The notes below the pieces were generated by a model. The model ran no database searches. It was not told the DNA's origin and saw only the letters and a program-made list of their open reading frames with translations. This document shows, piece by piece, positions 49,608 to 61,313 of a stretch of 64,000 nt of DNA. A program made the translations under genes and the position numbers. This DNA is from Voacanga thouarsii (taxonomy: Eukaryota > Streptophyta > Magnoliopsida > Gentianales > Apocynaceae), in contig JANUWF010001783.1 in assembly GCA_026120185.1 (NCBI GenBank), positions 4,929,001-4,993,000 of the forward strand. Reading direction: 5' to 3'. Position 1 is the first letter of the stretch; each line of letters starts with the position of its first letter.

Positions 49608-49717
49608 TTCCACTAAAATCCTAGTTAAAGCAAATGTTTATGTCACCTAAAGTAGCATCACTAATGAGATGGCACAAGAAGGGACTGGTAAAGGATAGTG
49701 TTTATAAACATCCAGTC
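49608..49717 (+). pseudogene. CACTA TNP2 transposase fragment, right half
   Basis: It continues the frame broken at 13096. The duplicated GTACT joins KWLRY to FPLKS, then LKQMFMSPKVA and LMRWHKKG follow, ending YKHPV. This is the block before the HPADGEAWK-type motif of TNP2. One in-frame TAG lies at about 49622. It is cut off by the Gypsy LTR starting at 49718. Confidence 0.75.
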
Positions 49718-51039
49718 TATAACACCCATACTAAAAGTAACAGCGGAAGAATACCAAAATTGGGTGTCGCCCTATCCAGTTACCCTGGCAAGGGATCTTT
49801 ATAACAGAAACCAAAAGTAATAACTAAAGCCCAGACTGGTACGACTAACTCATATTGACATGGTCATATACATATATAACAATGAGTCACATGCATGCAA
49901 ACTTTATATTACATCAATAATACAGTACACAATCAAAAGAGAAAGCGTTCGGACCTAGACTACTCACCTCTCTATTTGTAGGTCTGCTCAACTCCAAATC
50001 CTATAAAACAGTACGATAAAAGACACGTGGGAGTGAAAAATTACCTAGTGAGTCTCGTGTGTGCCAGTGCTTTACAAAAACAAATAAAGTAAAGCAATAT
50101 TACATTTTTGTCCCTAAAAGGGCACTACGGAAAGGTTTTCTTTTCCTTTTTCCACTGAAATTAATTTCAAAATTCTTTAAAGAAGAGTTTATTTAGAACT
50201 TAATCATTTTTAAAAAACTATGTTTCAATTTCAGATCATTTCCCCAATTCCCAAATTACAAGCACTTCTCCATTAGAAGGTTGGACTGCATGCAAAGCTC
50301 ACAAGGCTTCGCCATCAGCACCACATCTTATTGTGCTAAGACCACAGCCTACACCATTCAACTGTGCGTCGCCAGAGGGTAAGTACACCGCAGCATACTA
50401 CCAAGAATGAATAAGTGTACCGCAGCACACTCAATATTTTACTTGCCATCGTAAGCCAAGGGGTCCCAATCCTGACGTCATTCACCATCGAGGCAGCAAG
50501 AAGTCAAACGCTACCAAGTGTCCCCGCCTGGCATTCAGCAAACGACTCATAAGTAAGGTGCACTCGCAAATACGGCAAATGCTAGGAGCTAAATGGCTAA
50601 TCAGGATGACTCATCTTAATATCCTGTCACCCCGTTCAGAGTAAGACAGTCCCTAGAACAATGCCAGGTTACTAGGGTCGTCTAACTCTAATGTAGGCTA
50701 GTACAAAGATCAAAGTCCTTGCTAGGTATTCAACATTACCAATATCAGTTCCTACTGACTGATTAGTCCAGAAGGTTATTTGTTCCCACAAGATTTCCAA
50801 TTCAAACATTTTTGGGGCCAAAATATCATTTTTCAAGAATTGATCCCATTGACTCGCAAGTCAGACAATTATTCCGATAGGCCTCACTGGGCCAATCAGT
50901 TCATTCCATAACCACACCAGCCAATAAAGTAGTTTCTGGGATCAAAATGTCATTTTTTAAAAGTCAATCTCATACCAAGAGATCATTTTCCAAAATCGTG
51001 TTGAAACAGGGTAAAAAGTTCTTTATGCACATTAAAACA

Positions 51040-51310
51040 AGTTTCCAAGAGTATCCAGGTCATTTTGCCTGTATCCAATCTCAAAAGTCATCTTCAAGGG
51101 TATTCAGGTCATTTTGTCCATACCTGATTCCAAAAAGGCTTTCCGAAAGTATTCGGGTCATTTTACCCTTACTCGATTTGAAAAGTATTTACAAAAATTT
51201 TAATAAGAATATTTTGATTATTTACCAAATACCCTATTTCAAAAGTTTTCATAAAACATTCCAATAAGGACATTTGCATCATTTTCCAAATGTCCCATTT
51301 CAAAAAGAAC
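51040..51310. repeat. Decayed tandem repeat in Gypsy LTR
   Basis: About five units near 50 bp share a GTATTCAGGTCATTTTGTCC-like core (51054, 51101, 51151) followed by a CAAAAGTC/AAAAAG segment. The later units are increasingly degenerate. Confidence 0.6.
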
Positions 51311-51486
51311 TTATTTCAAGAAATCCAAAATTCTAATCCTAATAAAGGATTAAATTCAAAATTTTCAATCATGTTTAGATAAAATGTTCCAATGAAGGCA
51401 TTCTAGTCAATTCTTTCCATTTTTTGAAAATCCCAAGTATTTAATCCAAAAATGACTAAATTCACAAAATTCATGCTTTAATCATC

Positions 51487-53260
51487 TGTTAAGGTTTCCA
51501 AGCCAACTATGATGTTCATTCGAACCCAAGATGGCATAAAAATAAATCTGTTAGGTATCTCAGGCTCGTATCCTATACGGCGCAGTGGAAAATAAAATGA
51601 GATACCATCCCAGAACCCGCCTATGTGTGGAAAACAAGACAAAGATAATAAAGGTAGCAGCTTTTTACCTTTGTTTGATCGTTCGAAGAACAAAATTTCT
51701 TCTTTAAGTTGAGGCACGATCCAGCAATCCTCTTGATCCAACTTCATGAAAATGGAACATCTAACCACTATAATTACAATGTGTGATTATCTCTAATAGT
51801 AATCCACTCAGAGGAATACTCAAGCACCAAAATTTCCTGTGCTAGCAGAAAAAAAATGGCGGCTAGGGCTGTTTCACGTTTTCAGTAAAACGAGAAAGAG
51901 AGGGAAGAAGAAAAAGAGAAGGTTTAGGTGGCTGCTATTTTTCATTTGAATCCCTCTATAGGGTTTTCAGTTATATCATATAAAATCAAAAAATTCACTA
52001 AAAATCTAGAATTCTAAAACAATTAGAGTTCCCTAATTGTAATTAGAAACATCAAGTTTTCATAATTACAATTTGGACCACAATTATAACTAATTATAAT
52101 TTATCTACAACAACTTCTCGTTCTCGCAATTAACCCCACTATGTTATCAAATAACATCTTGAGTATATAATCCTCTATTGTGTGTGACCTATTAGGTTTC
52201 CCAGTCAATTGATAGAGAACATGAATTAATCCAAACATCTTTGAGATTAATAATCTATAATTAATTAGAATTAATCCTAATAATTCTAATCAGGATTAGT
52301 TTATTAATTCATATATTAATAAACCCATATTCCCAGATCATAGCGGTATCTAGCAACACATCATGACCCCCCAAGAGTCCAGGAAGTCAAGTGGCTTGAC
52401 ATGAATCCTTCAATAACAAATTTTAGTACAATTAACTCCTTTCACCATACAATATCTCATTCGGTTTAGAGTACGAAATTAGTGCCAACTCCCTCTAGAA
52501 TTAATTCTGGCCCGAAAACAATAGTACTTGTACCAAGAACCCACTACTCTAGATGTATATCAATTGGAACTATTTCCAATACACATATGCCTTGGCCAAG
52601 GACTTCTCGAGTAGTAATTCCTACAAGTGGCCGTGAGATATTTACCCCTACTATTAGGAGTGGTGAATCCTTTATTGACCCTCTCAACTACTTTCATTTA
52701 CCTCACAATGTACCCAATATCCATCCCATAGGTGGCCCTCGATCAAGCTCCAGAGATTGGAATCAAAGTACAATACTCAGTAAACAAAGTACCTTGGAGA
52801 TCTCAAGTCTAAGGATACTTGCACATTTGCTATATTGAGATTATATCACTAGCACGAAATAGTTATCCATGTGATTATCTCAAAGCTAGGTCATCTAATG
52901 AACTTGTTCCATTAATAAACATCCATGTGTTAACTTTTAGTATCTCAATACCCACAGATATGAGAACCACCGCCTGGAAGTCTAACACATGCTAGTCTTA
53001 ACGCATTAATGATATCCTATCTCATTAATACTATGACTAGGGATTATTTAAGTACTAACACTATACAGTGTAGTAGGAATCTCATATCATGATCTCTATC
53101 ATGTTCTTCCTTAACACAGTGTTGTACTAGGAACTTTATCAAACAGTTATATTACTTAAAAGTAAATAAAAGAAACTATAAGATAAATAATGCCTTTTAT
53201 TAAAATAAAATATGTCATATACAATGTACAAGTGATTGCCTCTAGGGCACAACACTAACA
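51487..53260 (-). mobile_element. Copia solo LTR of a different family
   Basis: On the minus strand it starts TGTTAGTGTTGTGCCCTAGA, a start common in plant Copia LTRs, and ends CCTTAACA. The TGTTA/TAACA ends are inverted repeats. Length is 1774 bp. No internal region, primer site or polypurine tract is attached. The flanks TCATC and AAATC match in only three of five positions, so the duplication is unconfirmed. Readings inside it (51478-51768, 52482-52838) are not genes. Confidence 0.65.
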
Positions 53261-53700
53261 AAATCTTGCTCAGATAAATCTTAAATATATTTAGGAATTT
53301 TTGAAATGGTGTAAAACGTAGCATTTTATGGAAAAATAAAGCATATTAGCTTTGAAAAGGTTTTAGAAGCCAAAAGGTTTCACCTCGTGTCCAAAATAAT
53401 CTTTCATCGTTCACGTACCATTCGACTACCGTTTTCACTGTTTTTAATGTGTTGTTGGCCGTTTACCAAGAAACCTACATCAAACATCGTTTTTATGTTT
53501 AGTTGTGTTTGGTCGAAAAGTAGCTGACGATTAAGAAAACGCTCAACAATCGTTCATGTTATTTTTTCATCATTTGTTCAATTCTTCCATTTTTCTTTTT
53601 CCATATCCTTCCTCTCTTCATGAATAAGGAATTATCTTCATGTTTCTTATTCATTTCATCTCAAAATCACACAATTAAATCCTCTTAAGTTCATTCCTAA

Positions 53701-54084
53701 CCAAAATTCTGAAATTTTTTTCTTAATAGACAATTTTTTTCCTACATAATTTTCAATCCACAACTCCGATTGGGCTCTATGATAGATCAAAACAATCGTA
53801 AGACTCTTAACTTTAATTCTATGTAAGCCCTTTCATGAGTTCATATTTTTTTGACATGATACAAGGGCAAAACAATCCCGGTAGTTTGGCCATAACTAAA
53901 CAATTCATGTTATCCTATGTAGTATTTTGTTGAGATTTTGCTTTGTAGTATTTTACTCAAATTGAACTTGAAAACTATAAACTTTTGTTATTGCTTTATC
54001 TTCTTTAGATTACTATGCCAGCCATTATTATGATCATAATTAATTTTTTTTTAGTATCGACAAATGCAGGAAGATAGGTAGTAG
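53701..54084 (+). other. Unassigned AT-rich stretch upstream of CACTA transposase
   Basis: Probably the 5' non-coding part of the CACTA gene. A T-rich run ending in an AG lies near 54066, ahead of the first coding block. I found no CACTA terminal repeat here. Confidence 0.35.
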
Positions 54085-56482
54085 ATGTATAATCATCTTG
54101 GAAGTGGACGAAAGTTATTTGTTCCTGAATTTGTTAAGGGGGTTGAAATTTTTATTCCATTTGCATGCACTCAAGATGAATATAGAGTAGACAGAAAATT
54201 AACATGTCCTTGTTTTAGGTGTCGAAATTGTAAATATGATATTGCAAAAAATGTGAAGACACATATTTACAAATATGGTTTCACACCTAACTATTATTGC
54301 TGGATTTCTCATAAGGAAGAATACATGTGGCCTAATACTAATACCACTGCAAGCCCTATGAATGAATCTACATCTGATGAGAGGAATCGATATTGGGAAA
54401 TGGTGATAGATGTCGAAGGTCTGTCTTTGATGGCCAATGAAGATGATCCTATGAAGGAAGAACCAAATGTACAGGCAAAAAGGTTTTATGATTTGCTTAG
54501 AGCTGCTTCTGAACCACTGTATAGTGGAAAGAATAATTTAACACAACTAGAAGTCCTAACACACATGTTAACTATAAAATCTGATTATAATATTCCTCAT
54601 GCCTTTTTTGACTAAATGGCCTAATTAATGGCTAATATTCTAACATCATCTGAAAATGAAGTTCCAAAGATTTTTTACAATGCTAAGAAATTTGTTGTAG
54701 GTTTTGATTTACCGTGTGAGAAGATACAATGCTGCATTAATAGTTGTAAGTTATATCTGGTTAGTTTCGATTTTGGGAACATTGTAAGTTTTGTGAACAT
54801 CCTAGATGGAAACCAAAATATGGGAGTTCAAGGAAGCAGAAGAATACGCCTTGTGCTGTAATGCATTACCTCCTACTCACTCCAAGGCTACAACGTTTAT
54901 ATGCTTCACCAAATACAAGATGGTACAAGATACATGAACAAGTTGAAGGTGAGATGAGTCACCCTTCAAATACTGAGGCATGGAAGGCATTTGATACAAG
55001 CTATCTGTCTTTCCAAGCTAAGCCGCAAAATATTAGGCTGGGCTTATGCACTGATGGATTTGCACCATTTGGACAATCAAGAAAGCAATATTCTTGTTGG
55101 CCTATGATTGTAACACCATATAATCTTCCTCCATGGATGTGGATGAAGACATAATATATGTTTTTTACATGCATTATTCCAAGTCCTTGCAATCCAAAGA
55201 AGACCTTGGATATTTATTTGCAACCCCTGATTAATGAATTGAAGCAACTATGGAATGAAAGAGTTTTAACTTATGATGTGTCATTGAAATAGAACTTCCA
55301 ATTAAGGGCTGCAGATATATGGACTATTAGCGATTTTCTAGCATATAGGATGCTATCAGGTTGGAGCATAGCTGGAAAATTATCATGCCCATATTGCAAG
55401 GATAATACTAAGAGTTTCACCCCAAAACACGATCGAAAAATAAGTTTCTTTTATTGCCATAGATAATTCTTACTGGCTAATCATGCATATCGAAGAAACA
55501 AAAATGCCTTTTCCAAGAAACAAGATTGAAACTTCACCGCCACCTCTACATTTAGTTTGTAAAAAATTGTGGCAATGAATAAGGACTTTGCTGAAAGTGA
55601 AAGATACAAGGGGAAAGTATAAAATTCCAAGGTTTGGTGAGTCACATAATTGGACAAAATTAAGTATTTTTTGGGAGTTGCCTTAATGGTAAAGTCTCTT
55701 ACTTCCTCACAATTTAGACATTATGCATATCACTGAAAATTACTTTAATTATTTGTTTAATACAGTGATGGATGTCAAGGAGAAGACAAAAGACAATATC
55801 AATGCACGAAAAGATTTGAAGGAGTATTGCCAAAGACATGAATTGGAGATTGATGATGGCAGGAGAAAAAAGCCAAAAACATGTTATTGTCTTGATAAAG
55901 AGGGTAAGAAACTTATGTTTGAATGGGTGAAAAGTTTAGCTTTTCTTGATGGATATAAATCGAATTTGTCAAGATGTGTTGATAAGAACTCCACCAAGTT
56001 GCAAAATATGAAGAGCTACGATTTTCATATCTTTATGCAACATCTCATCCCTATTGCACTTCGAGACTTGGTCCCAGAACCTATGTAGAAAGTATTAACA
56101 GAGTTTAGTGTGTTTTTTAAGAATTTAACTTCAAAAAAGTTGCTAGTTTATGAGGTTCAATCAATGGATAAGTATGTTCCTACCATATTATGCAACTTGG
56201 AAAGAATATTTCCACCTAGTTTTTTTTATTCCATGGAGCATCTTCCTATTCACCTCCCATATGAAGCCGAAATGGGTGGTCCAGGGCCACATAGATGGAT
56301 ATTTCCATTTGAAAGGTAATTTTATTATTTATTTTTTTCTGTCATACATTAAATACAAAACTCTTTTTTCAATTAGCATAATAACCATATTTTATATTTC
56401 ATTGTCTGCAAATTTCTCTACCACTTGAAAAAGAAAGTGAAGAATAAGGCAAAAGTGGAGAGTTCAATATGTCCCGCATACT
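54085..56482 (+). pseudogene. CACTA (En/Spm) TNP2 transposase, upstream part
   Basis: Plus strand. The N-terminal transposase-associated domain (54085-54330) has MYNHL, CPCFRCRN and HIYKYGF. The TNP2 part follows with ASEPLYSG (about 54510), CCINSCKLY (about 54730), LTPRLQRLY (about 54870), HPSNTEAWKAFD (about 54960), LGLCTDGFAPFG (about 55040), LQPLINELKQLW (about 55220) and RMLSGWSIAGKLSCPYC (about 55350). A DUF4218-like domain (55723-56319) has DIMHITENYFN and HLPYEAEMGGPGPHRW, then a likely intron from about 56319. Stops at about 54613, 54622, 55151 and 55290 and a shift near 54790 disable it. LARD2 interrupts it after CCCGCATACT. The product would bind CACTA ends and excise them. Confidence 0.85.
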
Positions 56483-58348
56483 TGATGTGTCCGGACTTGG
56501 GTATAAAAATCATACAAAACTAAGCGTATTCCCATTCAAGTTTAAATTAAAACGTTAAACCCAAATCACACATATGAGCAAGCGTATTCATTATTAACTG
56601 AGCATAGGGTTGAAACGAGTGTCGATCCTTAAGGAACAAGAAGACATTAATTACCCTTCTTTCATTTTTTAACCGACTCGATAAAGTGAAAAACAAATAA
56701 AAAGGAAAATTAAAAAGAAAATAAAAATATGTATATGTCAAGGATGTAGATTTATGTAACTCAAGCCATTATTTAGACAAACTTGATCTTAAGAACTTAA
56801 CCATTTTCATAACCAATCATTCTCTTGGCACCATGAAAGATGAAAGTAGACTCACTTTGATGGTCAATCCATGAAATCACTATCTTCTAGATAAATTAGA
56901 ATCATTTGGTCCGTCTCAACTAATTCATCCAAAAGACGCATTAAATACAATTCTTAATTAAATTCCCTTGGTCTCAGTGAATTTAGAACATGAAATTAAT
57001 CAATGAACCCTTGGTCTCGGAAAACATCAACTAACCTTCAATTACCAATTTTTAAACAATCAAACCCCTTTGGTCCAGCAAGTCAATTGCCAACAGAATA
57101 TAAAATTAATAAATCAAAACACCCATCAACCCCCTTTGGTCCAGCAAGTCAATGGATAGAATCAACTAACTAATCTCGTAATAACCATAAGTAATTGAAT
57201 ACCAAGAATAATAACCAATTAATCAAAAGATCAAATAACTTTAGAAATCATGAATATCTAAAATAATGTTGAATTACAATAAAATAATTAATATATCATC
57301 GTTCAAGAAAAAGAAAACAAAGTAAAAGAAATAACTCATAGACAAGCCTCATTCTTCTTCCTTTGAAGACCTTCTTGCACAACCCTCCTTGAACTCTTTA
57401 TTTCTCCCAGAAAAATATTGGTGCTGCACTTTAAAATATGTCTAAGTCCCTACATTGTGCACCCCCCCCCCCCCGCCTTTTCTAGGGTAAATTGGCCTTT
57501 ATTTATAGGCCTACAAAGCTCCTAAAAGAATCCTAAATAAAGAAGAAGTAATTACCTAAAAATAGTCCAAAACCAAAAAGGAATAATAAAAACTAAATAA
57601 AATCCTAAATAAAACCTAAAGATTTCCACCGCCTTGACTTTAACCGTGAGATTGAATTGGAGAATTTGGAAATCAAGTTGAATTCAATTTGGACTTTGCT
57701 TTTGTCTTCTTGTGCTGAAACTGCAATTCTTGTTGGAATTTGGAAGTGTTGAAGTCTGCTGCCAATTTGAAGCCACCGAAAATCTGAAGCCTTATTCTTG
57801 TAGTAATTGGCTCAATTGAGCCACAACTCAAGCCACCTAATTTGCTGAACCGTTCTTTGTTATGTCGGCTAAATTGAGCCGAAATCCTTTTCTTTGTTAC
57901 ATTGGCTCAATTGAGCCGCCAAAGCTATTTCTTTTCTTCTTGCATTGCTTGTTTCGGCTGCTTCTTTTGCTACCCACCATTGTTGACTTCTCCCTTGCAC
58001 CTGGGCCCACCGAAATTGTTTGTTTGCTGCAATTGTCTTTTTCTTGTTGTTGGCTTAAGTGAGCCACGAAGCTAATTGCTTCCTTTTCCTTTACAATTTC
58101 TAATTTCATTCCACTGTTTCTTCGATTTCTTTCCATTCCATGTTTTTCCAGTAGCTAACCGCTCCACCTCTATTCTGTTTTGTGACGATTTTTGTCTTAT
58201 TTTATCCCTAAAATCTAAAATAATGCACAAAATACCTTTTCAAGGGTAAAATCTCAAATATGAAGGAATATGGCTAGTTATTTCACAAAATATATCACAA
58301 AATAATATCAAATAATTAGGAAAAATATGACTAATTTAGGCCCTATCA
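56483..58348 (-). mobile_element. LARD2 3' LTR
   Basis: Collinear with 61320-63181. Differences include a 13-C run at 57462-57474 (10 C in the other copy) and the absence, near 58159, of about 28 bp that hold a GCGCCGGTT palindrome in the 5' LTR. Palindromic GGCTCAATTGAGCC boxes lie at 57809-58065. TATA-like TATAAATA on the element strand is at 57500-57507. Confidence 0.88.
57809..58065. repeat. Palindrome array in LARD2 3' LTR
   Basis: Perfect GGCTCAATTGAGCC at 57809-57822 and 57904-57917, with near-perfect relatives at 57866-57881 (CGGCTAAATTGAGCCG) and 58052-58065 (GGCTTAAGTGAGCC). Confidence 0.85.
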
Positions 58349-58364
58349 CATTCCCCCAAACTTG
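58349..58364 (-). promoter_or_regulatory. LARD2 polypurine tract
   Basis: The element strand reads CAAGTTTGGGGGAATG directly before the LTR start TGATAGGGCC. Confidence 0.85.
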
Positions 58365-61295
58365 AATCTTTACTTGTCCTCAAGTAAATACTTAACCAAA
58401 GCACTCAAAATAATTTATTTCTTTTCATATTCATTCATAATAAAGCCATAATTTCTTTCCAACCTTAGACCCAAAATTGTCATTCATTCAACCCTTTTAA
58501 AACCTTTGGAAACTTATACATTAAATCAAATAATTTCAAGGCCATCAAAGTTAAGTTAAACAAGCTTATATCTAATACATGAAAATTATTCCACTCCTCA
58601 AGCAAAACATAAATAACATAAATCATACAAGTCAAGTCATTTAACCAATTCAAGCATTATAAACTCAAATTTATGAAACTCGAGTTAGTGAAATAAGGAA
58701 AACACTCCACTCTTTCTTTCTTTTTTTTTTATGACTTTGGGAATTAATAGCCTCAAGTGCATGGATTTCTCTTCACACACCGTATTGGCCTCCTTTACAG
58801 TCATCACTCATCATGTTTTTTCTCTAATAATCTTTCAACAATTTGTTTTCTTGTTTTTTCTTGCCTTTTTACCTTCGAGATAGCCTCAAGAAAGTGCACC
58901 GAATACAATTGCTACTTCTCCCTATATTGACCCCCTTTTTAGTAAAAGGTCTTCAAAAAATAAAAACAATCAGACATTTTTTTTTTCTTTTTTTTTCAAC
59001 TCAAAATTTTTTTCTCATCTCAATTTTTTTCACTTAAATTTTTTTTTCATATATATTTTTCAACTTACATCCCTTATTCAAAACTCAAAGTTAAGCAAAT
59101 TCTAAATCCATAATACAAGAATTAATCAACAACTCTTCCCATATTTCATCATATCATCCATATTCAAACTCAAAGAATAAAATAAAACTCAAATAACAAA
59201 TATACCCAAGGTTAACTTAAATTCTCAAGACTTAGCAGAATTCAACTTAATACACAAGTTTTCCTTTTTTTTAATAAAATCCTACCATACTGAATGACAA
59301 ATTCATATCCAAAGTTAAAAAGGAAATCATATCTTCATTATAAACAAATAAAATCCATTTAGCTCCAAATCTTTTTTTTTTTTTTTTACAATTTCAATAA
59401 TTCAAAACAATTCAACCATATATCATTGAAAATCCCTCAAACATATATACTTGGAAATCCATTGAAAATCACAAAGATGCACTTAAGAAAATGTTAAATC
59501 TCTCCCCCACACTTAAATTGGACATTGTCCTCAATGGCCTAAAATAGCACACTAAAGCATAACCAAGAGACCAAGAATGTAAAGAGGGAAAAGAAAATAA
59601 TACTCCCCAAGGCAGATTAGCTCCATGAAAAGTCAAATTTCAAATTCTAAAGTAACTCAACAACAAGAAAAATAAAGATAATTGATAAAAACTTGGACCA
59701 AGAATATCACCAAACCACTCCCCCACACTTAAATTGGATCATGTCCTTATGGGCAAAAAATAAACACAATAAAGCATCTCCAATAGGACTAAAATTGAAA
59801 AGAGGTAGAAAGTTTAAGCAATACTCCCCAAGTGTAGATTAGCTCCAAGATATAAAACGTTCAGTCTTCAAGAAGTTGGAAGAATTATCCCAGCAGACTT
59901 CAACCTACAAATAGAAAGATGAACACACAAGTAAAAGCATACGAGTAATTGAAAAATAAAAAAAAATGAGGGAGATGAAAGATAGAAAATCAAAGCCTTT
60001 AAGTCCCCCTCGAAGTAGAGCCCTCCTTGTCTCCAAATTGTCCAATAGCACCACCACAACCTCCAAAGGGCTTACAAGATCCTCTTTGCAATTGGTTCTC
60101 GTTTTAGTGAAGAATTTTTCCAGATTTTTTATACTTAAGAAAAACAAAAAGAATATCCAACATAGATAGCACAAGTACAATGCCAACTAATCTTCAATCG
60201 TTACAGCAAAATACCACAAGGGGGCTAAGATTTCCAGATTTGCAAAAATTTCAGAAAAAATACATAGCTCACCGTTAGAAGCAATCACAAGATTTAAAAA
60301 CCATTCTATGCATTTTTTTCACCAAATAAACTCAACAATGATTCGTCCATGTCTAAAAATTTTTTTCTCAAAAACACATATGCATAATGCCAAGAAATTT
60401 TAGAGAATGAAATCGAGCTTATCATGAAGAGAGTTTTTCCACCAATGTATTCCCCCAACGTATAAGTTTTTTTTTTAAAAAAAACAAATTTTGAATCCAT
60501 GGGGGATACTTAGAAGAAGAAAAAATAGTTTGAAGAAGAAGAAGGGGAACCGAAGATGAAGAGATGGAATAATTCTAGGGGAATAGGAAAGAAAAATAGA
60601 AGAATAAGACAAATAAGAAAAACAAACAAGAAAATCAAAGAAAAAGAAAACAAGAAGAAGAAGACAACCTAAGAACAATTTGGGAAGAAAAGAAATAGGG
60701 TAAGGGAACAAACGAAATAAATAAAATAAAATAAAAAATAATTTTTTTTTAATAGCCTTCCAGAACGGAGCCGGCGCAGGTTCCGGGCCCAAGCCAGCGC
60801 CGGTTGCATTCTGTTCAGGCTCCGTTTTTTTTTTTTTTTTTTTTTTTAACTAATGGAGTGCATGACCACTACACATGTAACACAAGAATTCCTAAAAGCA
60901 AAAATTGTAAATAAAGAAGCAAATAATAAGATAACTCTAATCCGTCTAAAACATCGTGTTTGCAAAAGTCCAAACCTGAAAATAAGAAGGGTTAGCATTG
61001 ACTCAAAATTACAGACGCAAAAATCAACAAATTATAAATACTATTATTATACATATTCCATATTAACATTGGGTTAGTAAAATTAAATAAACAATATATA
61101 TAAACATACAAAGACAAGTTAGTTATTATTAACCTGCATATACTATATAAGGAAATGAAGATACACGTATACAAACAACAAAATATGGCACCTTTTTACA
61201 AAAATAACAATTGTATAAATTTTCATTTTTACATATTTACCCATTTACATATTCACATAGTTAAATCAACAAAATCCAAGCTTTCATACTATTGT
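58365..61295 (-). other. LARD2 internal region, non-coding
   Basis: About 2.9 kb without recognisable protein. The part at 58370-58960 is conserved with LARD3 34830-35460. A poly-T run lies at 60825-60847, with a GC-rich block at 60764-60815 (GAGCCGGCGCAGG, AGCGCCGGTT) related to the U3 palindromes. The readings at 59868-60186 and 60475-60792 are low-complexity lysine/phenylalanine-rich sequence. Confidence 0.6.
60825..60847. repeat. Poly-T run
   Basis: 23 consecutive T next to a GC-rich block in the LARD2 internal region. Confidence 0.9.
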
Positions 61296-61313
61296 TCCCC
61301 GATAACAGTGCCA
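61296..61313 (-). promoter_or_regulatory. LARD2 primer-binding site (tRNA-Asp type)
   Basis: The element strand reads TGGCACTGTTATCGGGGA, a variant of TGGCGCCGTTGCCGGGGA, six bases from the LTR. Confidence 0.8.

Larger units (their letters stand above)
49718..53700 (-). mobile_element. Gypsy LTR fragment (Tekay/Del-like), split by a Copia solo LTR
   Basis: The start TATAACACCCATAC and the blocks GGGTGTCGCCCTATCCAGTT and GGGATCTTTATAACA parallel the outer end of the Gypsy LTR at 15080 (TGTAACACCCC, GATGTCGCCCAATCC, GGGGTCTTTATAACT). This suggests a minus-strand LTR of a related family with its TG mutated to TA. It covers 49718-51486 and resumes at 53261. The right boundary is not resolved: neither a TTCACA-type end nor a CAGTC duplication was found, so 53700 is approximate. 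It contains no coding sequence. Confidence 0.5.

Noticed and set aside
51478..52838. Readings of 96 and 118 codons
   Set aside because: They fall inside the Copia solo LTR, on both strands, without recognisable domains.
57862..58062. 66-codon reading repeated at 62680-62880
   Set aside because: LTR copies of LARD2. Similarity reflects LTR identity, and the frame spans the palindrome array.
60475..60792. 105-codon minus-strand reading with a proline-rich start
   Set aside because: Derived from a GAA/AAG-rich purine stretch in LARD2. The composition is low complexity.
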